Assembly (NCBI RefSeq): GCF_029360805.1 | Contig: NZ_JARKNC010000001.1 | Coordinates: 124,001 to 188,000 of the forward strand | Direction of reading: 5' to 3' | Length of the DNA: 64,000 nucleotides | From: Daejeonella sp. JGW-45 | GTDB lineage: Bacteria; Bacteroidota; Bacteroidia; Sphingobacteriales; Sphingobacteriaceae | Shown: positions 17,000 to 27,232 of the stretch, piece by piece | How positions within the stretch are numbered: position 1 is the stretch's first letter | Layout: each line of letters opens with the position of its first letter | The notes under the pieces: model-generated | The model's database searches: none | What the model saw: the letters and a program-made list of their open reading frames with translations, nothing else | What the model was told of the DNA's origin: nothing | Program-made: the position numbers and the translations under genes

Positions 17000-17827
17000 A
17001 TGCTAAAGAAACACTTGATCATGTGTTCAGCGATATTAGTTATATCACTGACCGCCAAGATGTTTATTTATAGTGCTCCGGCTTCGATCACTTCACTTAT
17101 CAATATCAGCTCAGAATCCCAAAAAGCTGAAAAACCCGTTGACTCTTACTTTAACTCATTGAGCTTTGCTGACGAATTCCTTCCGTTAGGAGATTCGCGC
17201 ATTGTTACAAAAATGAACCGGACATTGCACGCACATTCACGCGCAAAGCTTCAGACGTCCCGCCTTCATAATCAGGCCAGCAAATGGTTTCCTATTATCG
17301 AACCAATTTTGGCTGAATATGGTATCCCGGAAGACTTTAAATATATGCCGCTTGTGGAGAGTGGCCTTAAAGCCGGGGTCTCTCCAAAGGGGGCTGCCGG
17401 CTTCTGGCAATTCATGCCTCAAACAGCAAGAGGTTTTGGCTTAAAGGTGAATTCGAGCGTCGATGAGCGTAAAAACATTCATAAGTCGACCATTGCAGCA
17501 GCAAAGTACATAAAATCGCTGTACCGTGAGTTCAATAGCTGGACGCTGGCCGCAGCTGCGTACAATATTGGCGAGGGAAGACTAAAAAGACATATAAACC
17601 ACCAGAACCAGGATAATTATTTCAAAATGAAGCTTAACAGGGAAACAGCATCGTACGTATACAAACTGATCTCTATGAAAGAAATAATTGAAAATCCAAC
17701 CCGATATGGATATACCAGCAAGGTGAGTAAACTGCTGGCTAAAAATAATGCCACTACACATAATACTTTTCCTTACGGAGCCCCTGTCAACTCCGAAATT
17801 GGCAACAAGGGCATACTTATAAACTAA
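17000..17827 (+). CDS. Lytic transglycosylase (SLT/MltD-like), exported
   Basis: The 275-residue protein should cleave peptidoglycan strands in the periplasm. An N-terminal hydrophobic signal segment is followed by the goose-type lysozyme/SLT domain: EDFKYMPLVESGL with the catalytic glutamate, then SPKGAAGFWQFMPQTARGFG and LAAAAYNIGEGR. It has no LysM repeats, unlike MltD. An upstream TTG is possible, but the ATG at 17000 is better placed, with AAGAAAGG eight bases before it. A consensus promoter with a palindrome lies upstream and a terminator follows the stop. Confidence 0.9.
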   Translation: MLKKHLIMCSAILVISLTAKMFIYSAPASITSLINISSESQKAEKPVDSYFNSLSFADEFLPLGDSRIVTKMNRTLHAHSRAKLQTSRLHNQASKWFPIIEPILAEYGIPEDFKYMPLVESGLKAGVSPKGAAGFWQFMPQTARGFGLKVNSSVDERKNIHKSTIAAAKYIKSLYREFNSWTLAAAAYNIGEGRLKRHINHQNQDNYFKMKLNRETASYVYKLISMKEIIENPTRYGYTSKVSKLLAKNNATTHNTFPYGAPVNSEIGNKGILIN

Positions 17828-17845
17828 CCATTTATAACCCAAGCA

Positions 17846-17879
17846 GGAAGGGCCGGGCATTCCGGTCCTTCTTTGTTTG
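17846..17879 (+). terminator. Terminator of lytic transglycosylase gene
   Basis: The arms GAAGGGCCGG (17847-17856) and CCGGTCCTTC (17862-17871) pair around a 5-nt loop, with a run containing TTTGTTT after them. Confidence 0.8.
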
Positions 17880-17986
17880 CGGCATCGCTATATCCCATTG
17901 ATCTCTAAAGTTTTCTACCCTCCGGTAAATAATTCCTGGCAGAAAAAATCGCATCTTTGTATAAATTTTGATCGAGTATTCTTTCT

Positions 17987-20833
17987 ATGAATAAAACTAA
18001 CCCCGATCTTGGCGAGCAAAGTGAAGTTGAAGTTTTTGGAGCCAGGGTTCATAATTTAAAAAATATCGATGTTTCCTTCCCACGCAATAAACTGGTTGTC
18101 ATAACCGGGCTGAGCGGCAGCGGAAAATCATCTCTTGCTTTTGACACTATTTACGCTGAAGGGCAGCGCCGGTACATGGAAACCTTCAGTGCCTATTCCC
18201 GCCAGTTTCTTGGTGGTATGGAGCGCCCGGATGTTGATAAGATCTCGGGCTTAAGCCCGGTGATTGCCATCGAGCAAAAGACCACCAGTAAGAATCCTAG
18301 GTCAACCGTAGGCACTATTACTGAGATCTACGATTTTATGCGCCTTCTGTTTGCCCGTACCGGCGAAGCTTACTCTTATATAAGCGGGCTTAAAATGGAG
18401 CGTATGACCGAGGACCAGATCCTGAAAAGCATTCAGGAGAAGTTCAACGATCAGGCCATAAACATTCTGGCTCCCGTGGTTAAAGGGCGTAAAGGCCATT
18501 ACCGGGAATTATTTGAGCAGATCCGGAAACAAGGATATCTTAAGGTGCGGGTTGACGGCGAGATCCTGGATATTACCCCAAAAATGCAGCTCGACCGCTA
18601 CAAGATCCATGACATCGAGATGGTTATCGACCGCTTGCTCGTCAGTCAGAATGACAAAAAGCGATTGTATGATTCGATCCAGTCAGCGCTTAAAGTTTCC
18701 AAGGGCATTATCAAGATCAGCGACAAAGAAAACAAAGAATATTTCTACAGTAAATATCTGATGGATCCGGTGTCTGGGGTATCTTATGATGAACCTCAGC
18801 CAAATACGTTTTCATTCAATTCTCCGTATGGTGCCTGCGAGCGATGCAGCGGACTGGGATATATTTTTGAGGTAGACAGGAATTCAGTTATCCCCAACCC
18901 AAAACTTAGTATCATGCAGGGCGGGCTGGCGCCCCTGGGCGAATATCGTGAGACCTGGGTGTTTCAGATCCTTAAGGCGCTTGCAAAAAAATACAACTTT
19001 TCCATCTCAACACCGCTGGAGAAGATATCTGAAGACATCATTGAGATCATTCTGAATGGCTCTCCGGATATAGTGACGGTTCCTGTCGAATACAATAAAT
19101 GGAACGTTCAGAACTATCAGATTTCTTTTGACGGCATTATTAAGATGCTCGAGGAACAGACCGAACGGAGGGGCGACGACGTGGGTGAAGACCTGGAGAA
19201 TTACCGTGCTCTGAAAAAGTGCCCTGAATGCGAAGGTGCGCGGCTGAAAAAAGAATCTCTTCACATTAAGGTAGATCAGAAGAATATCTATGAACTGGCT
19301 TGCATGGATATAGCAAGCTTGTACAACTGGTTTGAGCATGTTGAATCCCGGTTAAGCGAACGGCAAAATACCATTGCCCGGGAGATCCTGAAAGAAATCC
19401 GCTCCCGCATTGGTTTTCTGCTGGACGTGGGATTGAATTATTTGACACTCGACAGGACAGCTAAAACCTTATCCGGCGGCGAAGCTCAACGGATCAGGCT
19501 GGCAACCCAGATCGGCTCACAACTTGTAAATGTTCTTTACATTTTAGACGAGCCTAGCATCGGCCTTCATCAGCGCGATAATGCGCGTTTGATCGCAGCC
19601 CTGAAGAACCTGAGGGATATCGGCAACACGGTTCTCGTTGTCGAGCACGACAAGGATATGATCATGGAAGCAGACCATGTAATAGATATGGGGCCGGCTG
19701 CAGGCGAGCATGGCGGAGAGGTTGTGGGTGAAGGAACCCCGAAAGAATTCTCCAAAGCTAAGACACTTACTAATGATTATATCAGCGGTAAGAAGGAGAT
19801 AGCAATCCCGGGGGAAAGAAGAAGCGGCAACGGTAAGTCACTTGTGCTAAAAAACGTCACCGGTAATAATTTAAAAAATGTTTCAGTGGAATTTCCCCTG
19901 GGCAAACTCATTTGTGTGAGCGGAGTTTCTGGCAGCGGTAAATCGACTTTAATCGCGGAAACATTATACCCGATCTTAAATCATCATTTCTTTCGGGCAA
20001 AGAAAAAACCGATGCCTTATAAAAAGATCGAGGGACTTGAACATATTGACAAGGTTATTGAAATCGATCAAACACCAATAGGTCGCACTCCCCGTTCGAA
20101 TCCATCAACCTACACGGGAGTATTCTCCGATATCAGGAACCTGTATGTCATGCTGCCCGAGGCAAAGATCCGGGGATACAAGCCAGGGCGGTTTTCGTTT
20201 AACGTAAAAGGCGGACGCTGCGAAACCTGCCAGGGTGCGGGAATGAAGCTGATAGAAATGAATTTCCTTCCTGATGTACAGGTGCCGTGTGAAGAATGCG
20301 GGGGAAAAAGATACAATCGTGAAACGCTTGAAGTTCGCTACAGGGGAAAATCAATCAGCGATGTACTGGACATGAGCATTGAAGATGCTGTCGCATTCTT
20401 CGAACCTATCCCGTCAATTTATCGCAAGATAAAAACCTTACAGGATGTTGGCTTAGGTTATATCCGGTTGGGACAGTCCTCAACTACTCTATCCGGCGGG
20501 GAAGCACAGCGTGTGAAACTGGCAACGGAGCTCTCAAAAAAAGACACCGGCAACACATTCTACATACTCGACGAACCTACTACCGGGCTTCACTTCGAAG
20601 ATATCAACGTACTGCTGGGGGTGCTTAACCGCCTGGTTGATCACGGCAATACGATCCTGGTGATTGAGCACAACCTGGATGTGATCAAAGTCGCAGATTG
20701 GGTTATAGACCTTGGACCTGAGGGCGGATCTGGCGGCGGCGAGATCTTATTTGAAGGTGTCCCGGAAGATCTCGTAAAGGTTAAGAAAAGTCATACAGGA
20801 AAGTATCTGGGGATTGAAATGGGGGTGAAATAA
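17987..20833 (+). CDS. uvrA: Excinuclease ABC subunit A (UvrA)
   Basis: UvrA is the damage-sensing ATPase of nucleotide excision repair, loading UvrB on lesions. The 948-residue protein has the full architecture: Walker [10 protein letters not shown] near residue 42, zinc-binding CERC and CPEC/CEGA segments, the first ABC signature [12 protein letters not shown], a second Walker [10 protein letters not shown], the C-terminal zinc finger CETCQGAGM...CEEC, and a second [12 protein letters not shown]. Length and domain order are normal. A CATCTTTG box at 17952-17959 is a plausible promoter. Nnr follows on the same strand after 29 bp and may share its transcript. Confidence 0.98.
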   Translation: MNKTNPDLGEQSEVEVFGARVHNLKNIDVSFPRNKLVVITGLSGSGKSSLAFDTIYAEGQRRYMETFSAYSRQFLGGMERPDVDKISGLSPVIAIEQKTTSKNPRSTVGTITEIYDFMRLLFARTGEAYSYISGLKMERMTEDQILKSIQEKFNDQAINILAPVVKGRKGHYRELFEQIRKQGYLKVRVDGEILDITPKMQLDRYKIHDIEMVIDRLLVSQNDKKRLYDSIQSALKVSKGIIKISDKENKEYFYSKYLMDPVSGVSYDEPQPNTFSFNSPYGACERCSGLGYIFEVDRNSVIPNPKLSIMQGGLAPLGEYRETWVFQILKALAKKYNFSISTPLEKISEDIIEIILNGSPDIVTVPVEYNKWNVQNYQISFDGIIKMLEEQTERRGDDVGEDLENYRALKKCPECEGARLKKESLHIKVDQKNIYELACMDIASLYNWFEHVESRLSERQNTIAREILKEIRSRIGFLLDVGLNYLTLDRTAKTLSGGEAQRIRLATQIGSQLVNVLYILDEPSIGLHQRDNARLIAALKNLRDIGNTVLVVEHDKDMIMEADHVIDMGPAAGEHGGEVVGEGTPKEFSKAKTLTNDYISGKKEIAIPGERRSGNGKSLVLKNVTGNNLKNVSVEFPLGKLICVSGVSGSGKSTLIAETLYPILNHHFFRAKKKPMPYKKIEGLEHIDKVIEIDQTPIGRTPRSNPSTYTGVFSDIRNLYVMLPEAKIRGYKPGRFSFNVKGGRCETCQGAGMKLIEMNFLPDVQVPCEECGGKRYNRETLEVRYRGKSISDVLDMSIEDAVAFFEPIPSIYRKIKTLQDVGLGYIRLGQSSTTLSGGEAQRVKLATELSKKDTGNTFYILDEPTTGLHFEDINVLLGVLNRLVDHGNTILVIEHNLDVIKVADWVIDLGPEGGSGGGEILFEGVPEDLVKVKKSHTGKYLGIEMGVK

Positions 20834-20862
20834 TTACGGTCACCGATTAGTATATTAGCTCT

Positions 20863-22359
20863 ATGCAGAACCTCCTCACTTCACAGCAGATTCGCAAAGC
20901 AGACGCCCACACCATCTCCACCAAACTAATAAGTTCGCTTGATCTGATGGAAGCTGCTTCATCTGCTTTCGTTGAAGAGTTTAAAAAGGAAGCTCCTGAT
21001 AAAAACCTGCTGATAAGTATATTTTGCGGTACCCGAAACAACGGCGGCGACGGCCTGGCGATTGCCCGCCTGCTTTGGCAGGATGGCTACGAGAATATTT
21101 CAGTAAAGATCATTCCATTTTCTAAGGGGGTCAGCAATGACTTCAATTCTAACCTTGAACGTTTAAAAAAAACGGACGTCGCGATAGACGATTCCGCTTT
21201 CACTGAGAAACTCCTCCCCGAAAATCCAGACGTTATTATTGATGCATTACTTGGTTCAGGTGTCAATAAACCCGTGGACCGATTGTTGAAGCAAGTTGTA
21301 CAAAACATTAATTCACTTGGCGCGAAAATTATTTCTGTAGATGTACCAAGTGGTTTAAAATCAGAAGGTATAATTGACCCCGATGCAACCACCATTAAAG
21401 CGGAACTTGCCATTTCTTTTCAGCTCCCAAAGATCAACTTCTTCTTTCCTGAAACTTCAAAAGCTCTTGAACGATTTAAAGCTGTAAATATCGGACTCGA
21501 CGACAAATATATTCAAACTCAGGCCTCTCATTGGAGGCTGATTGAAGAGAAGGATATCCGGATGGTTTTAAAACCCAGAAAGCCCTTCAGTCATAAGGGT
21601 ACCTACGGCCACGCATTGATCATTGCAGGCTGCAAAGAAACAATGGGAGCAGCATTGCTTTGCGCCGATGCATGCCTTTATTCAGGTGCCGGTCTAACTA
21701 CAGCCTGTATTCCTGAGAGCGGGCTTATTGCATTAAATACACGTTCTCCGGAGATCATGGCCCTTATCAGAAACGAAAGTATTCCAACTGGCGCATTTGA
21801 AAACTATTCAGCAATTGCCCTTGGCCCCGGACTGGGAAATGATGAAGAAACCACTAAGCTTTTAAAACACGTTCTCACTGGCAACCAAAACCCTATGGTC
21901 CTGGATGCAGATGCGTTAACCATCCTCTCCCGACATCAGGAGCTATTCAGTCAGCTCCCGGCTATGAGCATTCTTACACCACACATGAAAGAATTTGACC
22001 GCATGTTTGGTCCGCATAGCTCCTGGTGGGAACGGGTTGAAACAGCACGTCAAAAGGCTTCTGAGTTTAATATTATTATTCTCCTGAAAAATCAATACTC
22101 ATTTATTGTATTGCCTGATGGAAACGTGCTTATTAATCCCACAGGTAACCCGGCAATGGCTGTTGGAGGAATGGGCGATGTGCTTACGGGAATGATCGCA
22201 GCTTTCCTGGCACAAGGGTATGCTGCAAAAGATGCGGCTATACTGGCCTGTTATTTACATGGGAAAACTGGAGACGGACTAAAAAAAGAAGGGATGAGCA
22301 GTATACCACCCCGGCACGTGATACAGAGACTGCCGTTTGTTATTGACGGACTTTATTAA
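20863..22359 (+). CDS. nnr: Bifunctional NAD(P)H-hydrate epimerase / ADP-dependent dehydratase
   Basis: The enzyme repairs hydrated NAD(P)H. The N-terminal YjeF_N half (about residues 1-215) is the epimerase, with [17 protein letters not shown] and DALLGSGVN. The C-terminal half (about 225-498) is the ribokinase-like dehydratase, with [29 protein letters not shown] and [15 protein letters not shown]. At 498 residues both domains are complete. The stop codon overlaps the lipA stop from the opposite strand by four bases, so the two transcripts converge tail to tail. Confidence 0.95.
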   Translation: MQNLLTSQQIRKADAHTISTKLISSLDLMEAASSAFVEEFKKEAPDKNLLISIFCGTRNNGGDGLAIARLLWQDGYENISVKIIPFSKGVSNDFNSNLERLKKTDVAIDDSAFTEKLLPENPDVIIDALLGSGVNKPVDRLLKQVVQNINSLGAKIISVDVPSGLKSEGIIDPDATTIKAELAISFQLPKINFFFPETSKALERFKAVNIGLDDKYIQTQASHWRLIEEKDIRMVLKPRKPFSHKGTYGHALIIAGCKETMGAALLCADACLYSGAGLTTACIPESGLIALNTRSPEIMALIRNESIPTGAFENYSAIALGPGLGNDEETTKLLKHVLTGNQNPMVLDADALTILSRHQELFSQLPAMSILTPHMKEFDRMFGPHSSWWERVETARQKASEFNIIILLKNQYSFIVLPDGNVLINPTGNPAMAVGGMGDVLTGMIAAFLAQGYAAKDAAILACYLHGKTGDGLKKEGMSSIPPRHVIQRLPFVIDGLY

Positions 22360-23234
22360 AATTCAAATAAATGTTTCTCCGCGTGGTATGAGGAACGAAC
22401 CAGAGGTCCGCTTTCTACATATTTGAATCCCATTTCCAGTCCCCTCACTTTGTATTTCTCAAATTGCTCCGGTGTGATCCAATCGATCACCGGATGATGG
22501 TTTCTCGTTGGCTGAAGATATTGGCCGAGGGTTAAGATGTGAACGCCGGCATCAAGAAGATCCTGCATAGCTTCAAAAACATCCTCCTCTGTTTCTCCAA
22601 GCCCGAGCATAATACCTGATTTGGTTCTAAGGCCAGCTTGATTTATTCTGCGAAGACATTCTAAACTACGATCGTACTTTGCTTGTATACGAACCTCTTT
22701 GGTCAGGCGTCGCACAGTTTCCAGATTGTGCGAAACCACCTCGGGCCGGACAGCCAGAACACGATCAAGGTTATCCCAAATCCCCCTGAAATCAGGAAGT
22801 AAGGTTTCCAAAGTAGTATCAGGACTTTCGCGGCGAATTGCATTGATCGTTTCAGCCCAGACCGTTGAGCCACCGTCTTTAAGGTCATCGCGATCGACCG
22901 ATGTGATCACGCAATGCTTCACCTGCATAAGTTTCACGGAATTAGCCACACGATCGGGTTCACCGGTATCGACAGCAAGAGGCCTGCCCGTAGCAACGGC
23001 GCAGAAAGAACATGAGCGGGTACAGATATTCCCGAGGATCATAAACGTAGCAGTACCGGCGCCCCAGCATTCGCCCATATTCGGACAGTTTCCGCTTTCA
23101 CAAATCGTATGAAGCTTATGGGTATCTACAAGACTTCGAACGTGGGCATATTCTTTCCCAACCGGAAGCTTAACACGTAGCCAGTCCGGCTTGCGCTGCA
23201 TTTGATTGGCGGGAATAACCGGTAAATCGATCAT
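22356..23234 (-). CDS. lipA: Lipoyl synthase (radical SAM)
   Basis: LipA inserts two sulfur atoms into protein-bound octanoyl chains. The 292-residue protein shows the auxiliary cluster motif [12 protein letters not shown] and the radical-SAM motif CTRSCSFC, followed by [16 protein letters not shown] and a conserved C-terminal RSSYHAE. All cluster cysteines are present. The start codon lies four bases after a perfect TATCTTTG promoter box, so the message is probably leaderless. The octanoyl transferase gene lipB is not in the window. Confidence 0.97.
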   Translation of the reverse strand: MIDLPVIPANQMQRKPDWLRVKLPVGKEYAHVRSLVDTHKLHTICESGNCPNMGECWGAGTATFMILGNICTRSCSFCAVATGRPLAVDTGEPDRVANSVKLMQVKHCVITSVDRDDLKDGGSTVWAETINAIRRESPDTTLETLLPDFRGIWDNLDRVLAVRPEVVSHNLETVRRLTKEVRIQAKYDRSLECLRRINQAGLRTKSGIMLGLGETEEDVFEAMQDLLDAGVHILTLGQYLQPTRNHHPVIDWITPEQFEKYKVRGLEMGFKYVESGPLVRSSYHAEKHLFEF

Positions 23235-23238
23235 GGTA

Positions 23239-23246
23239 CAAAGATA
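23239..23246 (-). promoter_or_regulatory. -7 box abutting lipA start (leaderless)
   Basis: The reverse strand reads TATCTTTG-TACC-ATG: a perfect -7 box, four bases, then the lipA start codon. Transcription should begin at or next to the ATG. Confidence 0.6.
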
Positions 23247-23253
23247 TGAAAAA

Positions 23254-23344
23254 GTTGTACGTTGTACGTTTTAGGTTGTAAGTTTCTACACGCTGTAAAT
23301 GAGTAACTCGCTATCCGCCCCAGACGTAAAACGTACAACGTTTA
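23254..23344. repeat. Heptamer array pair, GTTGTAC type
   Basis: Units GTTGTAC, GTTGTAC, GTTTTAG, GTTGTAA (23254-23281) face inverted units ACGTAAA, ACGTACA, ACGTTTA (23324-23344). This array lies between the divergent starts of lipA and osmC, unlike most others, which lie behind stop codons. Confidence 0.8.
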
Positions 23345-23358
23345 ACTGCTTTTTTTTA

Positions 23359-23366
23359 TAATTTTG
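23359..23366 (+). promoter_or_regulatory. -7 box of OsmC gene
   Basis: TAATTTTG is an exact TAnnTTTG box 19 bp before the OsmC ATG; no -33 TTTG at normal spacing. Confidence 0.45.
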
Positions 23367-23385
23367 ATCACATAAGTAAAAAGCA

Positions 23386-23790
23386 ATGGCAACTATAGAA
23401 ACAACCTACCTCGGCGAGCTTAGAACAGAAGCAACCCACGTTTATTCAGGAAACAAAACAATTACCGATGCTCCACTTGACAACAAAGGCAAAGCAGAAT
23501 CATTTTCTCCTTCAGACCTTCTTACTGCCTCTCTTGGAAGCTGCATGATGACTATCATGGGAATCGCTGCAAGAGAACACGGAATAAACATCGATGGAAC
23601 TACCTGCTCTCTGACTAAGATCATGGCCTCCGATCCAAGGCGCGTCAGTGAAATACAGGTAGTGTTAAACTTCCCCAAGGGAAATTACACCGATAAGGAG
23701 AAAGCAATTCTGGAGCGGTCGGCACTGACCTGTCCGGTAGCAAAGAGCCTGCACCCGGATCTGGTTCAGAATGTGACGTTTAATTATTAA
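23386..23790 (+). CDS. OsmC family protein
   Basis: This 134-residue protein is a stand-alone OsmC/Ohr-type thiol peroxidase. The two active cysteines are in SLGSCMMTIMG (near residue 53) and TCPVAKSLHP (near residue 118). It lacks the ferredoxin domain found in the fusion protein at 3673-4362, so the window encodes two unlike OsmC proteins. The closest subgroup is the YhfA-type rather than Ohr, but this cannot be settled without alignment. It converges on ytxJ, and a long heptamer array pair fills the 88 bp between them. Confidence 0.88.
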   Translation: MATIETTYLGELRTEATHVYSGNKTITDAPLDNKGKAESFSPSDLLTASLGSCMMTIMGIAAREHGINIDGTTCSLTKIMASDPRRVSEIQVVLNFPKGNYTDKEKAILERSALTCPVAKSLHPDLVQNVTFNY

Positions 23791-23792
23791 GA

Positions 23793-23885
23793 GGGAATGG
23801 GGAATGGAGAATGGGAAATAGACTTAAGCCATTCTCTATTTCCTATTCTCTATTTCCTATTCCCTATTCCCCCATTTTCTATTCC
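23793..23885. repeat. Heptamer array pair, GGGAATG type
   Basis: Units GGGAATG, GGGAATG, GAGAATG, GGAAATA (23793-23820) face seven inverted units starting ATTCTCT at 23831 and ending at the ytxJ stop (TAG, 23879-23881). It separates two convergent genes and could serve as a bidirectional terminator. Confidence 0.88.
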
Positions 23886-24214
23886 AAAACTATCTGCTCA
23901 GCCATTTCTTCAGCCGAGATCTCTCCGTGCGATGTTTCATAAATACACTCGCCATCTTTGATAAGAAGAAGTTGAGGCGACTCATGATGAACCTGAAATA
24001 TTTCGGCTGTTGCATTGGAAACTTCCCGATAGGCTATCAAATCGATGAAATACAAGGGAGTTCCTTCAGGAATGGCATCCCTGTCTATCTCAAACCTCTT
24101 TCTTGCCATCATACTGATCGAACAGCGGGTGCTGTGCTTGAAAATTGCGGAGTACCCCGGTGCATTCTTGATTTCCTGCAACTGCTCAAGCGTAGTTAAT
24201 TGAATCCAATTCAT
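23879..24214 (-). CDS. ytxJ: YtxJ-like bacillithiol-system redox protein
   Basis: The 111-residue thioredoxin-fold protein carries FKHSTRCSISMMARKRFE, where a single cysteine stands in the position of the thioredoxin motif. This monothiol pattern and the downstream ESPQLLLIKDGE match the YtxJ/DUF2847 family of putative bacillithiol-dependent disulfide reductases. The ATG at 24214 (MNWIQLTT) is preferred to a TTG three codons upstream. bshA, encoding the first enzyme of bacillithiol synthesis, is 6.4 kb away on the same strand, which supports a bacillithiol role. Confidence 0.85.
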   Translation of the reverse strand: MNWIQLTTLEQLQEIKNAPGYSAIFKHSTRCSISMMARKRFEIDRDAIPEGTPLYFIDLIAYREVSNATAEIFQVHHESPQLLLIKDGECIYETSHGEISAEEMAEQIVLE

Positions 24215-24333
24215 TAATATCAAATATTAAATCCCAAGGGAAGTAAACAAATTATTTAAGGACACAAAATTACACTCCGCATATCAAATTGATATAATAC
24301 GGATGTCAAATAAAGTAGTGAAGGACGATTGAT

Positions 24334-24447
24334 TTAGCGTCTTGATTTAGGATAGGTACCGTAGGCGGGGCATAATTTGGAGGAACACGCCTGCAGGAAG
24401 GAGGTAACTAAGAATAGAGCGAGAATGCCGACAATTATTTTTTTCAT
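24334..24447 (-). CDS. Small lipoprotein, 37 residues
   Basis: The reverse strand encodes MKKIIVGILALFLVTSFLQA, then CSSKLCPAYG, and ends in TYPKSRR before a TAA at 24334-24336. A hydrophobic N-terminus followed by LQAC is a clear lipobox, so the mature product would be a 17-residue lipopeptide starting with the acylated cysteine. A second cysteine lies six residues further on. Small lipoproteins with a CSSKxCPAYG core are recalled from Bacteroidota. No function is known. It lies alone between ytxJ and ribH. Confidence 0.7.
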   Translation of the reverse strand: MKKIIVGILALFLVTSFLQACSSKLCPAYGTYPKSRR

Positions 24448-24565
24448 CAGTTGTTTTGTTGTTTAACGGCGATTAAGCTTGCACAAGCTTTCCAGCTGTC
24501 ATTGTTTCTGCGTACAGTTTTATGAATATACGAAATCCAGTAAAAATAGTTATATATAAATGCAA

Positions 24566-25057
24566 TTAGTCGAGTGATGCCTTAATTTGAGCCATCATAA
24601 TAGCAGTGACAGCTGCTTCCTCCCCTTTGTTTCCGTGCTTGCCTCCCGACCTGTCTTTAGCCTGCTGCAGATTGTCGGTAGTAAGAACGCCAAATATTAC
24701 CGGCCTGTTGTACTTCACTGAGACCTGGGTAATTCCATTGGCTACAGCATTGCAGATAAAGTCAAAATGGCGTGTCTCACCCTGAATCACACATCCCAGA
24801 CAGATAACTGCGTCCAGATCTTTAGAAGCTAACAGAAGATCAGCGCCTGTGGTTAGTTCAAAGCTGCCGGGAACCTGAACTTCAATAACATTTTCAGCTA
24901 CAGCTCCATTTTTGATCAGAGCCGAATAGGCCCCTTCGTACAAGGCGCCGGTAACTTCAGCATTCCATTGAGAGACAACTATTCCAAACCTAAACGCCTT
25001 CGCGGAGGGTATTTCTATATGGGAGAAATCTGATAAGCCTTTTAAATGTGTAGCCAT
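24566..25057 (-). CDS. ribH: 6,7-dimethyl-8-ribityllumazine synthase
   Basis: RibH joins 5-amino-6-ribitylaminouracil with dihydroxybutanone phosphate in riboflavin synthesis. With the ATG at 25057 the protein has 163 residues, normal for the family. Conserved blocks are VVSQWNAEVTGALYEGA, VPGSFELTTGA, VICLGCVIQGETRHFDFI and FGVLTTDNLQQAKDRSGG. An in-frame start 13 codons earlier (25096) is allowed but adds residues not seen in the family. It follows the TPR gene on the same strand and the 60-bp gap suggests co-transcription. Confidence 0.96.
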   Translation of the reverse strand: MATHLKGLSDFSHIEIPSAKAFRFGIVVSQWNAEVTGALYEGAYSALIKNGAVAENVIEVQVPGSFELTTGADLLLASKDLDAVICLGCVIQGETRHFDFICNAVANGITQVSVKYNRPVIFGVLTTDNLQQAKDRSGGKHGNKGEEAAVTAIMMAQIKASLD

Positions 25058-25117
25058 TGCTTTAAATAACAAATGGCTGTCAGCGGGCACTGACAACCAC
25101 TCTTAAAATGATTTATA

Positions 25118-25801
25118 TTACTTAGACTGTGCCTCAGCACGCGCTATATAAGTATCGATAGTCGATGCTTCAAAGCTGTCAGAATAGTCTGTTTTGATCT
25201 TCTTGTAAACGTCGGCAGCCGAGCTGAACTCCTTTTGCTCTTCATAAACCAGACCCAGCTTCTTAAGAAACAATGGGCTTGTAAACGAATTCTTATTCTT
25301 GTCTGCTGCTTTCTTGTAATAAGTAACCGCTTTGCTATAATCTTTAAGCTCGCTGTACGCATCACCTAGCATACCCAGGACAAGCGGATCAACTACAGGA
25401 CTTCCTGTGCTGCTGTATTTTCCAAGTACATCAACTGCTTTTTGGAATTCTCCTTTTTTAAGATAAAGGCCTCCAAGGTATGCATTTGCAATATTTGCTG
25501 ATTTAGTGTTTGAGTATTCCTCGGCAATTTTCTCGAAGCCAGGATAAGATCCGTCACCGTTGATGGCTTTATCATTCAGGGAATCAATAGCTGCATATTC
25601 TTCAGCTTTGAACATTTCATTTGCAGCCTTCTCAGCCCTTGGAGCAAGGTAAAAGTTCAGATACCCTACATATAATAATATCAGGGCCACAATGGCTATT
25701 CCTATTACTGCTAAGCTTTTTAAATTTTCCTGTACAAACTTGCCGGTATTTCCAAGAGGGTTTTCAGCTTCTGGTAAGTTTTCTTTTTGCGTTTTTGACA
25801 T
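25118..25801 (-). CDS. Membrane-anchored tetratricopeptide repeat protein
   Basis: With the ATG at 25801 the protein has 227 residues. After a polar N-terminus of about 28 residues comes one membrane segment (AVIGIAIVALILLYVGYLNF), then several TPR-like helices, including ANAYLGGLYLKKGEFQKAVDV and LVLGMLGDAYSELKDYSKAVTYYKKA. The layout resembles YfgM-like proteins that expose a TPR domain in the periplasm and assist secretion, but this link is an inference. A perfect -7 box lies 46 bp upstream. Confidence 0.82.
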   Translation of the reverse strand: MSKTQKENLPEAENPLGNTGKFVQENLKSLAVIGIAIVALILLYVGYLNFYLAPRAEKAANEMFKAEEYAAIDSLNDKAINGDGSYPGFEKIAEEYSNTKSANIANAYLGGLYLKKGEFQKAVDVLGKYSSTGSPVVDPLVLGMLGDAYSELKDYSKAVTYYKKAADKNKNSFTSPLFLKKLGLVYEEQKEFSSAADVYKKIKTDYSDSFEASTIDTYIARAEAQSK

Positions 25802-25846
25802 TTGCCGTTTAAAAATAAAAATCCGTTCCACCGAAACGAATTATCC

Positions 25847-25855
25847 GCAAAAATA
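25847..25855 (-). promoter_or_regulatory. -7 promoter box of TPR-ribH unit
   Basis: The reverse strand reads TATTTTTGC, an exact -7 box, 45 bp before the TPR protein start. The divergent recF start lies 119 bp away on the other side. Confidence 0.5.
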
Positions 25856-25973
25856 CATTTTTCGGAGTAAGTATCAACTTTTAAATCAGTGAGATTCGAT
25901 TTTTTTTGCTCTTAAGACTAAAAGACGGCGAAAAGACTAAATTTGCGGTATCGCCTACGGGTTTGCTAATGAT

Positions 25974-27080
25974 ATGTGGCTTCAAAAATTATCTGTTATA
26001 AATTTCAAGAATTATTCTGAAGCAGAGTTAAGCTTTTCCAAAACGGTTAATGCGTTTACCGGTGATAACGGGGCTGGCAAAACCAATCTTTTGGATGCGA
26101 TACATTATTTATCACTTTGCAAGAGTTATTTCAATCCGGTAGACAGCCAGCAGATACGGCAGGGTGAGGATCTGTTCATGATCCAGGGTACGTTCAAAAA
26201 GGAAAAAGAAAACGAGGTTATATATTGCGGGCTGAAGAAAGCTCAAAAAAAGGTCTTTAAGCGTAACAAAAAAGAATATCAGCGTCTCGCCGACCACATA
26301 GGCTCCTTCCCACTCGTCATGATCTCACCCAATGATATCAGCCTGATCATCGAGGGAAGTGAGGAAAGACGAAAATTTATCGACAATGTGATCTCGCAAA
26401 CTGACAGCTCTTATTTAGACGAACTGATCATCTATAATAAAAACCTTGCGAACCGAAATGCTTTATTGAGGCAGATAGGCAGCTCAGGCAGATATGACCC
26501 GGCATTAATGGAGATCTACAACGAGAACCTTATAGGTTCCGGGACAAATATCTTTGAAAAACGCAAGGCTTTTATGCTGGAGTTCCGGGATATTTTTAAT
26601 AAACATTACAGTTACCTGAGTGAGGACGTCGAAACTGTTGAGCTCGTTTATGATTCGCCGCTATTACATGATGATTTTACGAGCTTGCTGAAAAGAAACC
26701 TCGAACGCGACCGCTTGTTGGAGAGAACGACGAGCGGCATCCATAAAGACGAGTTAAGCTTTACGATACATGGTATGCAGTTAAAGAAATTTGGATCGCA
26801 GGGACAACAGAAATCATTTCTAATAGCCCTGAAACTGGCTCAATATTCTTTTTTAAAACAGCAAAAAGGCTTTGAACCTTTGCTCCTGCTGGATGATATC
26901 TTCGACAAACTTGATAACAAACGTACGACCAAGCTAATGAAGATGGTTTCCGACAAAGACTTCGGACAAATATTCATTACTGATACAAGCCGGGAACGTG
27001 TTGAGGGTATTTTTAAGGATCTAAAGGTTCAGGTTAGTATCTTTGAGGTTGAGAAGGGTGAGGTGAAAATTGAAAACTGA
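25974..27080 (+). CDS. recF: DNA replication/repair protein RecF
   Basis: RecF is an SMC-like ATPase that helps load RecA at gaps. The 368-residue protein begins MWLQKLSVINFKNYSEAEL and contains Walker A GDNGAGKTNLLDAIHYLS near residue 30, the ABC-type signature KKFGSQGQQKSFLIALKLAQ, and Walker B PLLLLDDIFDKLD. Length is typical. The last codons are part of a short TGAAAAC heptamer run, and DciA follows 155 bp later, an arrangement seen in several phyla where recF sits beside DUF721. Confidence 0.96.
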   Translation: MWLQKLSVINFKNYSEAELSFSKTVNAFTGDNGAGKTNLLDAIHYLSLCKSYFNPVDSQQIRQGEDLFMIQGTFKKEKENEVIYCGLKKAQKKVFKRNKKEYQRLADHIGSFPLVMISPNDISLIIEGSEERRKFIDNVISQTDSSYLDELIIYNKNLANRNALLRQIGSSGRYDPALMEIYNENLIGSGTNIFEKRKAFMLEFRDIFNKHYSYLSEDVETVELVYDSPLLHDDFTSLLKRNLERDRLLERTTSGIHKDELSFTIHGMQLKKFGSQGQQKSFLIALKLAQYSFLKQQKGFEPLLLLDDIFDKLDNKRTTKLMKMVSDKDFGQIFITDTSRERVEGIFKDLKVQVSIFEVEKGEVKIEN

Positions 27081-27091
27081 AAACTGAAAAA
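27071..27091. repeat. Short heptamer run, TGAAAAC type
   Basis: Three units TGAAAAC, TGAAAAC, TGAAAAA follow each other. The recF stop TGA is the first codon of the second unit. The same unit type returns at 39735-39748. Confidence 0.6.
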
Positions 27092-27127
27092 CAAACATAC
27101 CTAACTAAAAAATCGTAACTTGACAAG

Positions 27128-27232
27128 TTACCGATTACCGATTACCGATTACCGATTACCGATTACCGATTACCGATTACCGATTACCGATTACCGATTA
27201 CCGATTACCGATTACCGATTACCGATTACCGA
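27128..27232. repeat. Tandem array of 15 identical heptamers (TTACCGA)
   Basis: Fifteen perfect copies of TTACCGA run from 27128 to 27232. The DciA ATG follows four bases later, so the array occupies the leader and ribosome-binding region of that gene. Perfect identity of all copies suggests recent expansion by slippage. Because seven is not a multiple of three, copy-number change shifts spacing but not the frame of DciA, which starts outside it. Confidence 0.97.

Noticed and set aside
16976-17000. TTG at 16976 as start of the lytic transglycosylase
   Set aside because: The ATG at 17000 has a better ribosome-binding sequence and directly begins the signal peptide.
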